DNA from: Gammaproteobacteria bacterium
GTDB taxonomy: Bacteria > Pseudomonadota > Gammaproteobacteria > Steroidobacterales > Rariloculaceae
Assembly: GCA_017577365.1 (NCBI GenBank)
Contig: PKRJ01000093.1
Location: forward strand, 1 to 7,240
Reading direction: 5' to 3'
Length of the DNA: 7,240 nucleotides
Each line of letters opens with the position of its first letter. Within the stretch, counting starts at the first letter, position 1. The position numbers were made by a program, and so were the translations under genes. Shown one piece after another: positions 1 to 5,469 of the stretch. The notes under the pieces were generated by a model. That model did not search any database and was not told the DNA's origin. It saw nothing but the letters and a program-made list of their open reading frames with translations.

Positions 1-2
1 TG

Positions 3-320
3 TTCGCTTTGGGAGTGTGCGGGTACGCGCTCGCGCAGGAGCCGTTGCCGCCTTTCGAGGAAGTCGACTCCAATCAAGACGGGCAAATCAGTCGAACCGA
101 GGCGTCGGCGATAGAAGGTCTCGATTTCGATACCGCCGATACGAATCAGGACGGATCGCTGGACCGTTCGGAGTACATGATTGCAGCCGGCGACCAGGGC
201 GGCGGCGCGCAGCCGGGGCAGCCCGGACAGCCGGGTCAACCGGGGCAGCCTGGACAACCGGGTCAACCCGGGCAGCCCGGACAGCCGGGGCAGCCCGAGC
301 CGGGCGGACCGATCAACTGA
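3..320 (+). CDS. Secreted EF-hand protein with collagen-like GQP tail (5' end missing)
   Basis: This is the 3' part of a gene whose start lies left of the window; the frame is open from base 3. The first visible residues (FALGVCGYALA, then QEP) look like the end of a signal peptide with an ALA cleavage site, so the TTG at 9 is probably an internal Leu codon and not the start. Counting from that TTG, two canonical EF-hand calcium loops follow: residues 20-31 (DSNQDGQISRTE) and 44-55 (DTNQDGSLDRSE), both with Asp/Asn at loop positions 1, 3 and 5, Gly at 6 and Glu at 12. After a short Gly-rich linker come nine Gly-Gln-Pro triplets and a PEPGGPIN end. I infer an exported, calcium-binding protein of periplasm or cell surface; the GQP tail is probably extended or collagen-like. 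Role and partners are unknown. The peptidase gene starts 101 bases downstream. Confidence 0.8.
   Translation, partial: FALGVCGYALAQEPLPPFEEVDSNQDGQISRTEASAIEGLDFDTADTNQDGSLDRSEYMIAAGDQGGGAQPGQPGQPGQPGQPGQPGQPGQPGQPGQPEPGGPIN
216..296 (+). repeat. Nine GQP codon triplets arranged as three 27-bp units
   Basis: This is an in-frame tandem repeat inside the EF-hand gene. The protein period is 3 residues (9 bases), but the Gly codons cycle GGG, GGA, GGT, so the DNA period is 27 bases: 216-242, 243-269 and 270-296. The last unit ends its cycle with GGG where GGT would be expected. The pattern suggests growth by duplication of a 27-bp unit and a length that may vary between strains. Confidence 0.85.
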
Positions 321-421
321 CCGAGTTGCGGGCGGCAGCGAAGGCGTAGGGGATAGGCCTCCGCTGCTGCGCGCATTCGAGCCGACCGCCGCGCGAGGCG
401 GGCGCGGTCTCGGCGCCAACG

Positions 422-1291
422 ATGATCCATGTCGGGACGCTCGTGTACGCAAGCACGCTGCTCGTGATCGCGGCGGCGTGCGCAGGGATCGGCTATCGGC
501 ACGGCGAGACGTTGCGCGCCCAGCGAGTCGTCGAGCTGAAGCCGGAGCTCGATGCGTGGCGAAGCGCGCTCGAGCGTGACGCGCTCCGCGCCGCACGCGA
601 AAGCGCGCTCGCCGAGCGATGGGTCGACGAGCTCGCGCGCGAGCTCGGCCGGATCGAGGCGCGCGTCGTGCATCTCGAGAGCATCGCCGTGAATCTCATG
701 CTGCGCAGCGGCGTCGAGCACGAGGAGTTCGACTTCGCGCACGAGCCGGCGGTCGGCGGGCCCGAGGAAGCGGCCGCGGAACGGCTCGAGCTTTCCGACC
801 CGGGCTTCGAGGTGGCACGGCTATCGCGTCGAATCGACGATCGGTGGCGGCAGCTGCGAGTCCTCGGCGAGATGCTGCGGTGGCGCGACGTCAGCGACGC
901 CGTGCGTCCCGAGGGGCGGCCCGTCGCGCGGGCGTATGTGTCGTCCGCGTTCGGACCGCGCATCGACCCATTCACGGGCCGTCGCGCGCTGCACAAGGGC
1001 GTCGACTTCGCCGGCCGGCCGGGCACCGCGGTGCGCGCCGTCGCGGCCGGCATCGTGACGTGGGCCGGTCCGCTCTCGGGATACGGTCAGATGGTCGAGA
1101 TCGACCACGGCAACGACCTCGTCACGCGCTACGCGCACAATGCCGAGAATCTCGTGGCGGCGGGGGATGTCGTGATCCGCGGGCAGCCCATCGCTCGACT
1201 CGGCTCGACGGGCCGCGCCACCGGCCCGAATCTGCACTTCGAGGTGCTGCGCGGCGGCGAAGCGGTCGATCCGCTCCGCTTGATCGAGTGA
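422..1291 (+). CDS. Membrane-anchored M23 (LytM-type) metallopeptidase
   Basis: The 289-residue product has three parts. Residues 5-25 form a hydrophobic segment that looks like a signal anchor. Residues about 38-95 and 115-155 are charged helices, probably coiled coil. Residues 170-287 form an M23 peptidase domain. Zinc-ligand candidates are H191 and D195 (HKGVD) and H272 (LHFEV); H239 in RYAH matches one catalytic His. The usual HxH pair is NLH here (N270), so one catalytic His is replaced. The family cleaves peptide cross-links of peptidoglycan in the periplasm, while degenerate members activate amidases. This protein keeps all metal ligands, so either role is possible. No clear Shine-Dalgarno sequence precedes ATG 422, and no other in-frame start is apparent upstream. 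The gene converges with the barrel gene on the minus strand, with 41 bases between stops and no terminator that I can see there. Confidence 0.9.
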   Translation: MIHVGTLVYASTLLVIAAACAGIGYRHGETLRAQRVVELKPELDAWRSALERDALRAARESALAERWVDELARELGRIEARVVHLESIAVNLMLRSGVEHEEFDFAHEPAVGGPEEAAAERLELSDPGFEVARLSRRIDDRWRQLRVLGEMLRWRDVSDAVRPEGRPVARAYVSSAFGPRIDPFTGRRALHKGVDFAGRPGTAVRAVAAGIVTWAGPLSGYGQMVEIDHGNDLVTRYAHNAENLVAAGDVVIRGQPIARLGSTGRATGPNLHFEVLRGGEAVDPLRLIE

Positions 1292-1332
1292 GCGCCGCGT
1301 GTCCGGGTCCGGGCGGAGCTGCGTCGAGCCTC

Positions 1333-2031
1333 TCACCAAGGAAGCCGACCGAAGCCGAAGCGCATCGACAGCGTGACGCTCGACAGGTCGCCGCTTTGGT
1401 AGTCCAGACCGACCCCGAGATCGCGGAAGAAGTACCAGCGAAATCCCGCGTTCAGCACGGTGCCCGAGTCGAGCTCTTGCTCGTCGAGCCGCAGCTCGGC
1501 GGTGGGGCTCGTGCCGGCCGACGCCCACAGCTCGAACGGATCGCGCGGATTCCAGCGAAAGCCGAGGCGCGCGCCTGTGCCGGACGTCTCGGTGTCGAAA
1601 CTCTCGCCGGCGAGGCTGCCGAAATCGAGCTCGCCGGTTTCGTACGTGATCTCGAACGTCAGATCGAAGCGAGGCGCCAGCTCGCGTTGGTAGCCCAGCC
1701 CGAACCGTGACGTGATCAGATCGAACTCGTCGTCGACCACGAGCTCGGCGAGCGGGCTCGTGATGCGATTCTCCACGTCGACGATCGAGCTGCCGAACGC
1801 ACCGACGAGATAGAAGCGGCCCGGGAGCGCCAGCGACCCCGCGACCGAGATTCCGTCGCCGTCGCCCGTCTCGGCTTCGATGCGCTGGCTCGGCGTCGGG
1901 AATTGAGTCGCCGCGCCGTCGACGCTGCTCCACAGGACGCGAAAGTCGACATAGGTGTAGCTCAGCTCCGACGCGGAAGCCGATGCGCCGACGAGCCACG
2001 CGATCGCCAAGCTTGTTGTTCTTCGAAGCAT
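1333..2031 (-). CDS. Outer-membrane beta-barrel protein
   Basis: The 232-residue product starts with a signal peptide (MLRRTTSLAIAWLVGASASA, then SELSY), giving a mature protein of about 210 residues. The rest alternates hydrophobic and polar residues in short strands separated by acidic turns. It carries aromatic-rich strands such as RFYLVGAF, ARLGFRW, NAGFRWYFF and VTLSMRFGFG, and ends in Trp, as expected for a substrate of the BAM machinery. The size fits a small barrel of about eight strands. No enzyme motif is visible; function is unknown. ATG 2031 is chosen because the frame upstream has no signal-like sequence and runs through the divergent promoter region. It has no Shine-Dalgarno, and the predicted sigma-54 start site lies only about 5 bases before it. 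A TTG at 2010 (codon 8) would give a 26-base leader but would drop the basic N-region of the signal peptide, so I rate it less likely. Confidence 0.8.
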   Translation of the reverse strand: MLRRTTSLAIAWLVGASASASELSYTYVDFRVLWSSVDGAATQFPTPSQRIEAETGDGDGISVAGSLALPGRFYLVGAFGSSIVDVENRITSPLAELVVDDEFDLITSRFGLGYQRELAPRFDLTFEITYETGELDFGSLAGESFDTETSGTGARLGFRWNPRDPFELWASAGTSPTAELRLDEQELDSGTVLNAGFRWYFFRDLGVGLDYQSGDLSSVTLSMRFGFGRLPW

Positions 2032-2046
2032 GCGCGGCGGGCTCGC

Positions 2047-2062
2047 AGCAAGAACCATGCCA
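2047..2062 (-). promoter_or_regulatory. Sigma-54 (-24/-12) promoter of the beta-barrel gene
   Basis: Read on the minus strand the sequence is TGGCATGGTTCTTGCT. It matches the RpoN consensus at all informative positions except T for C at position 6, and the GG-GC spacing is correct. It abuts the plus-strand promoter, with the two -24 elements facing each other across 2 bases. The predicted start site is about 2036, only 5 bases before ATG 2031. Confidence 0.75.
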
Positions 2063-2064
2063 CG

Positions 2065-2080
2065 TGGCACGCTTCTTGCT
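2065..2080 (+). promoter_or_regulatory. Sigma-54 (-24/-12) promoter of the small lipoprotein gene
   Basis: The sequence TGGCACGCTTCTTGCT matches the published RpoN consensus TGGCACGNNNNTTGCW at every informative position, with the invariant GG (2066-2067) and GC (2078-2079) at the correct spacing. The predicted transcript start is about 2091, which gives a 28-base leader containing the Shine-Dalgarno AGGGAG at 2105-2110, 8 bases before ATG 2119. Sigma-54 promoters need an AAA+ enhancer-binding protein; I could not identify its binding site. Confidence 0.85.
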
Positions 2081-2118
2081 CGACAGCGTCGAATGCACCG
2101 CATCAGGGAGTGTCCGAC

Positions 2119-2265
2119 ATGAAGAATAAATGGCTTGAGTTGCTGCTGCTGTCGGCCGTTTTCGCAACGGGAGCCGCGCTCGTCGGCTGCGAGGAGGGCC
2201 CGGTCGAGGAGGCTGGAGAAGAAGTCGACCAGGCGCTCGACGATGCCGCGGACGCGCTCGATTGA
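2119..2265 (+). CDS. Small acidic lipoprotein, entericidin-like in build
   Basis: The 48-residue product begins with MKNKW and a hydrophobic stretch, then the lipobox LVGC with the lipidated Cys at 24. That leaves a mature peptide of 25 residues with a net negative charge, which reads as an amphipathic helix (EEAGEEVDQALDDAADALD). Size, lipobox and helix recall entericidin-type small lipoproteins, but the sequence is not close enough for me to name a family, and toxicity cannot be inferred. The residue after Cys is Glu, and position +2 is not Asp, so outer-membrane sorting is likely if the Lol rule applies. ATG 2119 has a good Shine-Dalgarno (AGGGAG, 2105-2110) and lies 28 bases after a predicted sigma-54 start. 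The gene diverges from the barrel gene, so the two are probably co-regulated envelope components. Confidence 0.85.
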   Translation: MKNKWLELLLLSAVFATGAALVGCEEGPVEEAGEEVDQALDDAADALD

Positions 2266-2267
2266 GC

Positions 2268-2298
2268 AAAAAAAAAAGCCCGGCCAGCGCACCGGGCT
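2268..2298 (-). terminator. Intrinsic terminator for minus-strand transcription
   Basis: A 7-bp stem (2277-2283 paired with 2292-2298, AGCCCGG/CCGGGCT, 8-base loop) is flanked on the left by ten A residues (2268-2277). On the minus strand this reads as a GC hairpin followed by a U-tract, a textbook rho-independent terminator. On the plus strand the hairpin is followed by CAACCGCAAC with no T-tract, so it should stop the lipoprotein transcript poorly, although it may protect its 3' end. Confidence 0.8.
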
Positions 2299-2543
2299 CA
2301 ACCGCAACGGGAGGCCGAGCATGGGGGGGCTTACAGCCTCGCGCGTCGCATGCCACCCAGAAGCAAGGATCGTGCCGACCGACGTAGCCCACGCGTTCGG
2401 ATTCGGTCCGACCTTTGCGTTCAACGACTTGTGCCGTGCGATGGCCGCGAGGCCCGGACGAGCCCGCGCGCGACGCTTTCCAAGAAGTCGAATGAATTGG
2501 GCATTGCTTTCAGAGATTGAGACGCACGAGGCCGCTCGGCGCG

Positions 2544-2559
2544 TGGCACAAATCCTGCA
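2544..2559 (+). promoter_or_regulatory. Possible sigma-54 promoter ahead of ligD
   Basis: The sequence TGGCACAAATCCTGCA keeps the invariant GG and GC at correct spacing and 10 of the 12 informative bases (A for G at position 7, C for T at 12). The predicted start near 2570 would leave a 25-base leader before ATG 2595. A match this good is expected about once by chance in a window of this size, so its position is the main support. Confidence 0.45.
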
Positions 2560-2594
2560 CCGCTCGCTCGGTAGACGCTGCCTATTCGCCGATC

Positions 2595-4673
2595 ATGGCC
2601 AACTTGAGAACGCCTTATCGCCAGGACAAGCCGTATGCGCGGCGCCGCGACGGAGGCGGGTTCGTGCGCGCCGATCGGCGTAGGTCCGTCCGCGCCGAGC
2701 AAACGTCGATCGACCCGGGCGCGATCGCGGGAGCACGAAGAGCCCCGATGCCGCGCCGCATCGAGCCTCAGCTCGCAACCCGGTCGGACGTCGCGCCGAG
2801 CGGAGACGGCTGGCTGCACGAGATCAAGTTCGACGGCTATCGTCTGATCGCCCGGGTCGAAGGCCGGGCGGTCCGCCTCTTCAGCCGCAACGGCAAGGAT
2901 TGGACCGCGCGATTCCCGGCTCTCGTCGAAGCTCTCGCCGATCTCGAGATCGACGAGGCATTGCTCGACGGCGAGCTCGTCGCGCTCCAGGCCGACGGGA
3001 CGAGCAGCTTCAGGCTGCTGCAGGAAGCGCTGGCGGCGAACCGCACGGGCGGCCTGATCTACGAGGTCTTCGATCTGCTCTACCTCGACGGCTACGACCT
3101 GACCGAAGTCGACCTCGAGACCAGAAAGCGTCTGCTGCGCGATCTTCTCGCGAGCCGCGGCGTGCTTTCGCATCGCGGACCGATCCGCTACGTGCATCAC
3201 TTCGAAGGCAAGGGAGAAGCGCTGTTCGACGAGGTTTGCCAGCTCGGCCTCGAAGGGATCATGTCGAAGCGGCGGACGTCACGCTATCGAAGCGGGCGAT
3301 CGAGCGATTGGCTCAAGATCAAGTGCGTGCAGCAGGGCGAGTTCGTCGTCGGCGGTTTTACGGATCCGAGCAATGCCCGCATCGGATTCGGCGCGTTGCT
3401 CCTCGGCGCGTACGACGAGCACGGCGAGCTTCGATACATCGGCAGCGTCGGCACCGGGTTCTCGATGCAGCGATTGCGCACGCTGTACCAGGAGCTGCGC
3501 GAGCTCGAGACGGAGACGTCGCCGTTCGTGCCGAGCACCTCCCTCGAGACGGTACGAGGCGCTCATTGGGTCAGGCCCGTGCTCGTGGCCGACATCGAGT
3601 TCACCGAGTGGACGCGCGATGGCGTGCTGCGGCATCCGGTCTTTCGCGGTCTGCGCGAGGACCGGGACCCGACCGAGATCGTGCTATCGACGGAATTTCC
3701 TTTCGTCGAGACGATCCGGATCGAGCCGCCGACGAAGGGCCCACGGATGACGAAACCGCAGAAGACGAATTCGTTCTCGGAGACGATCGCGGGCATCAAG
3801 CTCACGCATCCGGACCGAATCCTCTATCCCGAGCAGGGCGTCACGAAGGCGCACCTCGCGCGGTACTACGAGCACGTCGCCGACCGCATGCTGCCGTACT
3901 TGGCCCGCCGCCCGTTGACGCTCGTCCGCTGCCCAGACGGGCAACAGGGATCATGCTTCTATCAGAAGCATCCGCCCGAAGGTCTGGGCGACGCCGTGCG
4001 CCGCGTATCGATCGAGGAGAGCGACGGGCCAGGCGAGTACATGTACGTCGACTCGCTCGCCGGCATCGTGTCGCTCGTGCAGATCGGCGCGCTCGAGCTG
4101 CACGCGTGGGGCAGCGTCGTCGACGCGCTCGAGACGCCGGATCTGCTCGTGTTCGATCTCGACCCGGGACCGGGCGTCACCTGGCCGAGACTGATCGACG
4201 GCGCGCGTATCCTCGAGGAGCGGCTGGCGTCGCTCGGGCTCGAAGCGTTTCCCAAGCTGACGGGCGGTAAAGGTTTGCATCTCGTCGTCCCGCTCGTGCC
4301 GCGCGCGGATTGGGATCGCGCCAAAGCGTTCTGCAAGGCGGTCGCGGAGGGGCTCGCTCGCGAGTTTCCCGAGCGCTTCACGGCGAACATGGCGAAGTCG
4401 AAGCGTCGAGGCCGCGTCTTCATCGACTACCTGCGTAACGGCCGCGGCGCGACGGCGATCGTTCCATACTCGACGCGCGCGCGGCCCGGCGCGCCCGTCG
4501 CCGTGCCGATCGCGTGGGACGAGCTCGATCCGGCGTCCCGATCCGACCGCTACGGCATCGATACCGTGCGGCGGCGACTCGCGGCGCTCCGCAAGGATCC
4601 GTGGCCCGACTTCGAGCGGGCGAGACGCGCGATCAGCGACGAGACGCTCGAGGCGGCGGGAGGACGCGGCTGA
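2595..4673 (+). CDS. ligD: LigD: ATP-dependent DNA ligase and NHEJ polymerase, no phosphoesterase domain
   Basis: This 692-residue protein repairs double-strand breaks with Ku. The ligase domain spans about 55-380: motif I EIKFDGYR with the adenylated K78, YEVFDLLYLDG (156-166), EGIMSKR (220-226), WLKIK (239-243), then an OB fold and the LigD-type end WVRPVLVADIEFTEW. The polymerase (primase-like) domain spans about 400-680: catalytic Asps D521 and D523 in FDLDP, GGKGLH with H562, DYLRN with D611, and H503 in LHAWGS. The order is ligase then polymerase; the N-terminal 3'-phosphoesterase domain of Pseudomonas-type LigD is absent. Residues 1-51 are a basic, Arg-rich stretch with less biased codons. 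ATG 2595 has no clear Shine-Dalgarno; ATG 2748 (MPRRIEPQLATR), exactly at the ligase domain edge, is a real alternative, and a TTG at 2517 lies upstream of the possible promoter. Ku follows after 19 bases. Confidence 0.95.
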   Translation: MANLRTPYRQDKPYARRRDGGGFVRADRRRSVRAEQTSIDPGAIAGARRAPMPRRIEPQLATRSDVAPSGDGWLHEIKFDGYRLIARVEGRAVRLFSRNGKDWTARFPALVEALADLEIDEALLDGELVALQADGTSSFRLLQEALAANRTGGLIYEVFDLLYLDGYDLTEVDLETRKRLLRDLLASRGVLSHRGPIRYVHHFEGKGEALFDEVCQLGLEGIMSKRRTSRYRSGRSSDWLKIKCVQQGEFVVGGFTDPSNARIGFGALLLGAYDEHGELRYIGSVGTGFSMQRLRTLYQELRELETETSPFVPSTSLETVRGAHWVRPVLVADIEFTEWTRDGVLRHPVFRGLREDRDPTEIVLSTEFPFVETIRIEPPTKGPRMTKPQKTNSFSETIAGIKLTHPDRILYPEQGVTKAHLARYYEHVADRMLPYLARRPLTLVRCPDGQQGSCFYQKHPPEGLGDAVRRVSIEESDGPGEYMYVDSLAGIVSLVQIGALELHAWGSVVDALETPDLLVFDLDPGPGVTWPRLIDGARILEERLASLGLEAFPKLTGGKGLHLVVPLVPRADWDRAKAFCKAVAEGLAREFPERFTANMAKSKRRGRVFIDYLRNGRGATAIVPYSTRARPGAPVAVPIAWDELDPASRSDRYGIDTVRRRLAALRKDPWPDFERARRAISDETLEAAGGRG

Positions 4674-4692
4674 AGCGAACGGAGGCCGACGG

Positions 4693-5469
4693 ATGGCGCG
4701 GGCGATGTGGAAGGGGATTCTCACGATCGGCGAGGAACGCGTCGCGGTGAAGCTGTTCGCGGCCGTCGAGGATCGAACCGTGCGCTTTCGCCTGCTGCAC
4801 GACGAGGACGGCGTTCCCGTGAAGCAGCGGCTCGTCGAGCCCGAAAGCGAGGAGATCGTCGAGTACGCCGAGACGGAGCGCGCGTTCCTCACGCCCGAGC
4901 GCGATCTCGTCGTGCTGCATCGGGACGAGCTCGAAGCGCTCGAGCCGGCGCCTTCGCGGGAGATCGAGGTGCTCAGGTTCGTGCCGAAGGCGGCCGTCGA
5001 CGAGCGCTGGTACGAGCGCCCGTATTATCTCGGCCCGGACGGCGACGCGAGCGAGCTGGCCGCTCTCGCGGCGGCGATGCGCGAAACGGAGCGCATCGGT
5101 ATCGCACGATGGGTCATGCGCAAGAAGGAGTATCGCGGCGCGCTCCGGGTCGCGGACGACGGCGTCCCGATGCTGATCATGCTGCGCTCGGCCGACGAGG
5201 TGATCGTCGCATCCGAGCTCGGCGCGCCGACGGGAAAGGCGCTCGACGAGCGCGAGATTGCGATGGCACAGCAGCTCCTCTCGCTGCTGGAGTCGCGGTT
5301 CGAGCCGACTCAGTATCGCGACGAGTACCGCGAGAGAATGCTCGAGCTCATCAGGGCGAAGGCCGAGGGCAAGGTCATTCGGCACAAGGCGGCGCGCCCG
5401 CTGCGCGTCGAGCCGGACCTCGCGAAGGCGCTGCGCGAAAGCCTCGAAGCGGAGCGCAAACGTGCCTGA
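4693..5469 (+). CDS. ku: Ku, first of two tandem NHEJ Ku proteins
   Basis: This 258-residue bacterial Ku should form part of the ring that threads onto DNA ends and recruits LigD. The core begins at once with MWKGILTIG and VAVKLFAAVEDRTVRFRLLH, and continues with SREIEVLRFVP, WYERPYYLGP, IARWVMRKKEYRGAL and the helical YRDEYRERMLELIRAKAEGK near 208-227. It has no Cys in the early region where many Ku proteins carry a CxxC pair. It lacks a long Lys-rich or SAP tail and ends in a short basic helix (DLAKALRESLEAERKRA). The start ATG 4693 has a strong GGAGG at 4681-4685, 7 bases upstream. The gene lies 19 bases after ligD and its last 8 bases overlap the next Ku gene, so one ligD-ku-ku operon is very likely. 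Sequence differs clearly from the second Ku, which argues for an old duplication and perhaps a heterodimer. Confidence 0.93.
   Translation: MARAMWKGILTIGEERVAVKLFAAVEDRTVRFRLLHDEDGVPVKQRLVEPESEEIVEYAETERAFLTPERDLVVLHRDELEALEPAPSREIEVLRFVPKAAVDERWYERPYYLGPDGDASELAALAAAMRETERIGIARWVMRKKEYRGALRVADDGVPMLIMLRSADEVIVASELGAPTGKALDEREIAMAQQLLSLLESRFEPTQYRDEYRERMLELIRAKAEGKVIRHKAARPLRVEPDLAKALRESLEAERKRA

Larger units (their letters stand above)
2047..2080. repeat. 34-bp imperfect palindrome centred on GCCACGTGGC
   Basis: The palindrome is centred between 2063 and 2064, with arms of 17 bases and 15 of 17 positions complementary. The outer 8 bases (AGCAAGAA / TTCTTGCT) and the inner 10 (GCCACGTGGC) are perfect; mismatches fall only at 2055/2072 and 2057/2070. 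It sits between the divergent barrel and lipoprotein genes. Each half is also a complete -24/-12 promoter reading outward, which is the best explanation of the symmetry. A binding site for a dimeric regulator is the alternative. Confidence 0.9.
2266..2594. other. Intergenic region between lipoprotein gene and ligD
   Basis: I see no convincing gene in these 329 bases. From left to right it holds the minus-strand terminator; a GAGGC...GCCTC inverted repeat (2311-2315 with 2336-2340) around a G7 run; a small TCGGA/TCCGA hairpin (2397-2411); a slightly AT-richer stretch near 2480-2520; and the -24/-12-like match at 2544-2559. The orphan terminator suggests an unannotated minus-strand RNA here, but I cannot place its promoter. 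Confidence 0.5.

Noticed and set aside
207..300. Short tandem repeats as a possible CRISPR array or intergenic repeat
   Set aside because: The 9/27-bp period has no spacers and is fully explained by in-frame Gly-Gln-Pro coding.
813..828. Sigma-54-like sequence TGGCACGGCTATCGCG
   Set aside because: It has 10 of 12 informative bases but lies inside the M23 coding region with no gene start behind it; one such match is expected by chance. It is a useful warning about the equally scored ligD site.
1292..1332. Terminator between the convergent peptidase and barrel genes
   Set aside because: The 41 bases show only GC-rich partial repeats (GTCCGGGTCCGGG) without a stable stem followed by a T-tract on either strand.
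1903..2118. Upstream in-frame extension of the lipoprotein gene
   Set aside because: It overlaps the barrel gene and the promoter; the Shine-Dalgarno and the lipoprotein signal both point to ATG 2119.
2277..2300. The hairpin after the lipoprotein gene as its own plus-strand terminator
   Set aside because: On the plus strand the A-tract precedes the stem and no T-tract follows, so it does not fit a rho-independent terminator in that direction.
2340..2355. Minus-strand TGGCATG element that could drive an RNA ending at the orphan terminator
   Set aside because: The GG and GC are in register, but the TT of the -12 element is absent and the predicted start would fall inside the GAGGC hairpin.
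2032..2424. Upstream in-frame extension of the barrel gene on the minus strand, starting near 2424
   Set aside because: It would run antisense through the lipoprotein gene, the terminator and both promoters, has no ribosome site, and would bury the signal peptide.
2517..2594. TTG 2517 as the start of LigD
   Set aside because: It lies before the possible promoter, uses a rare start codon, has no clear ribosome site, and adds no recognisable domain.
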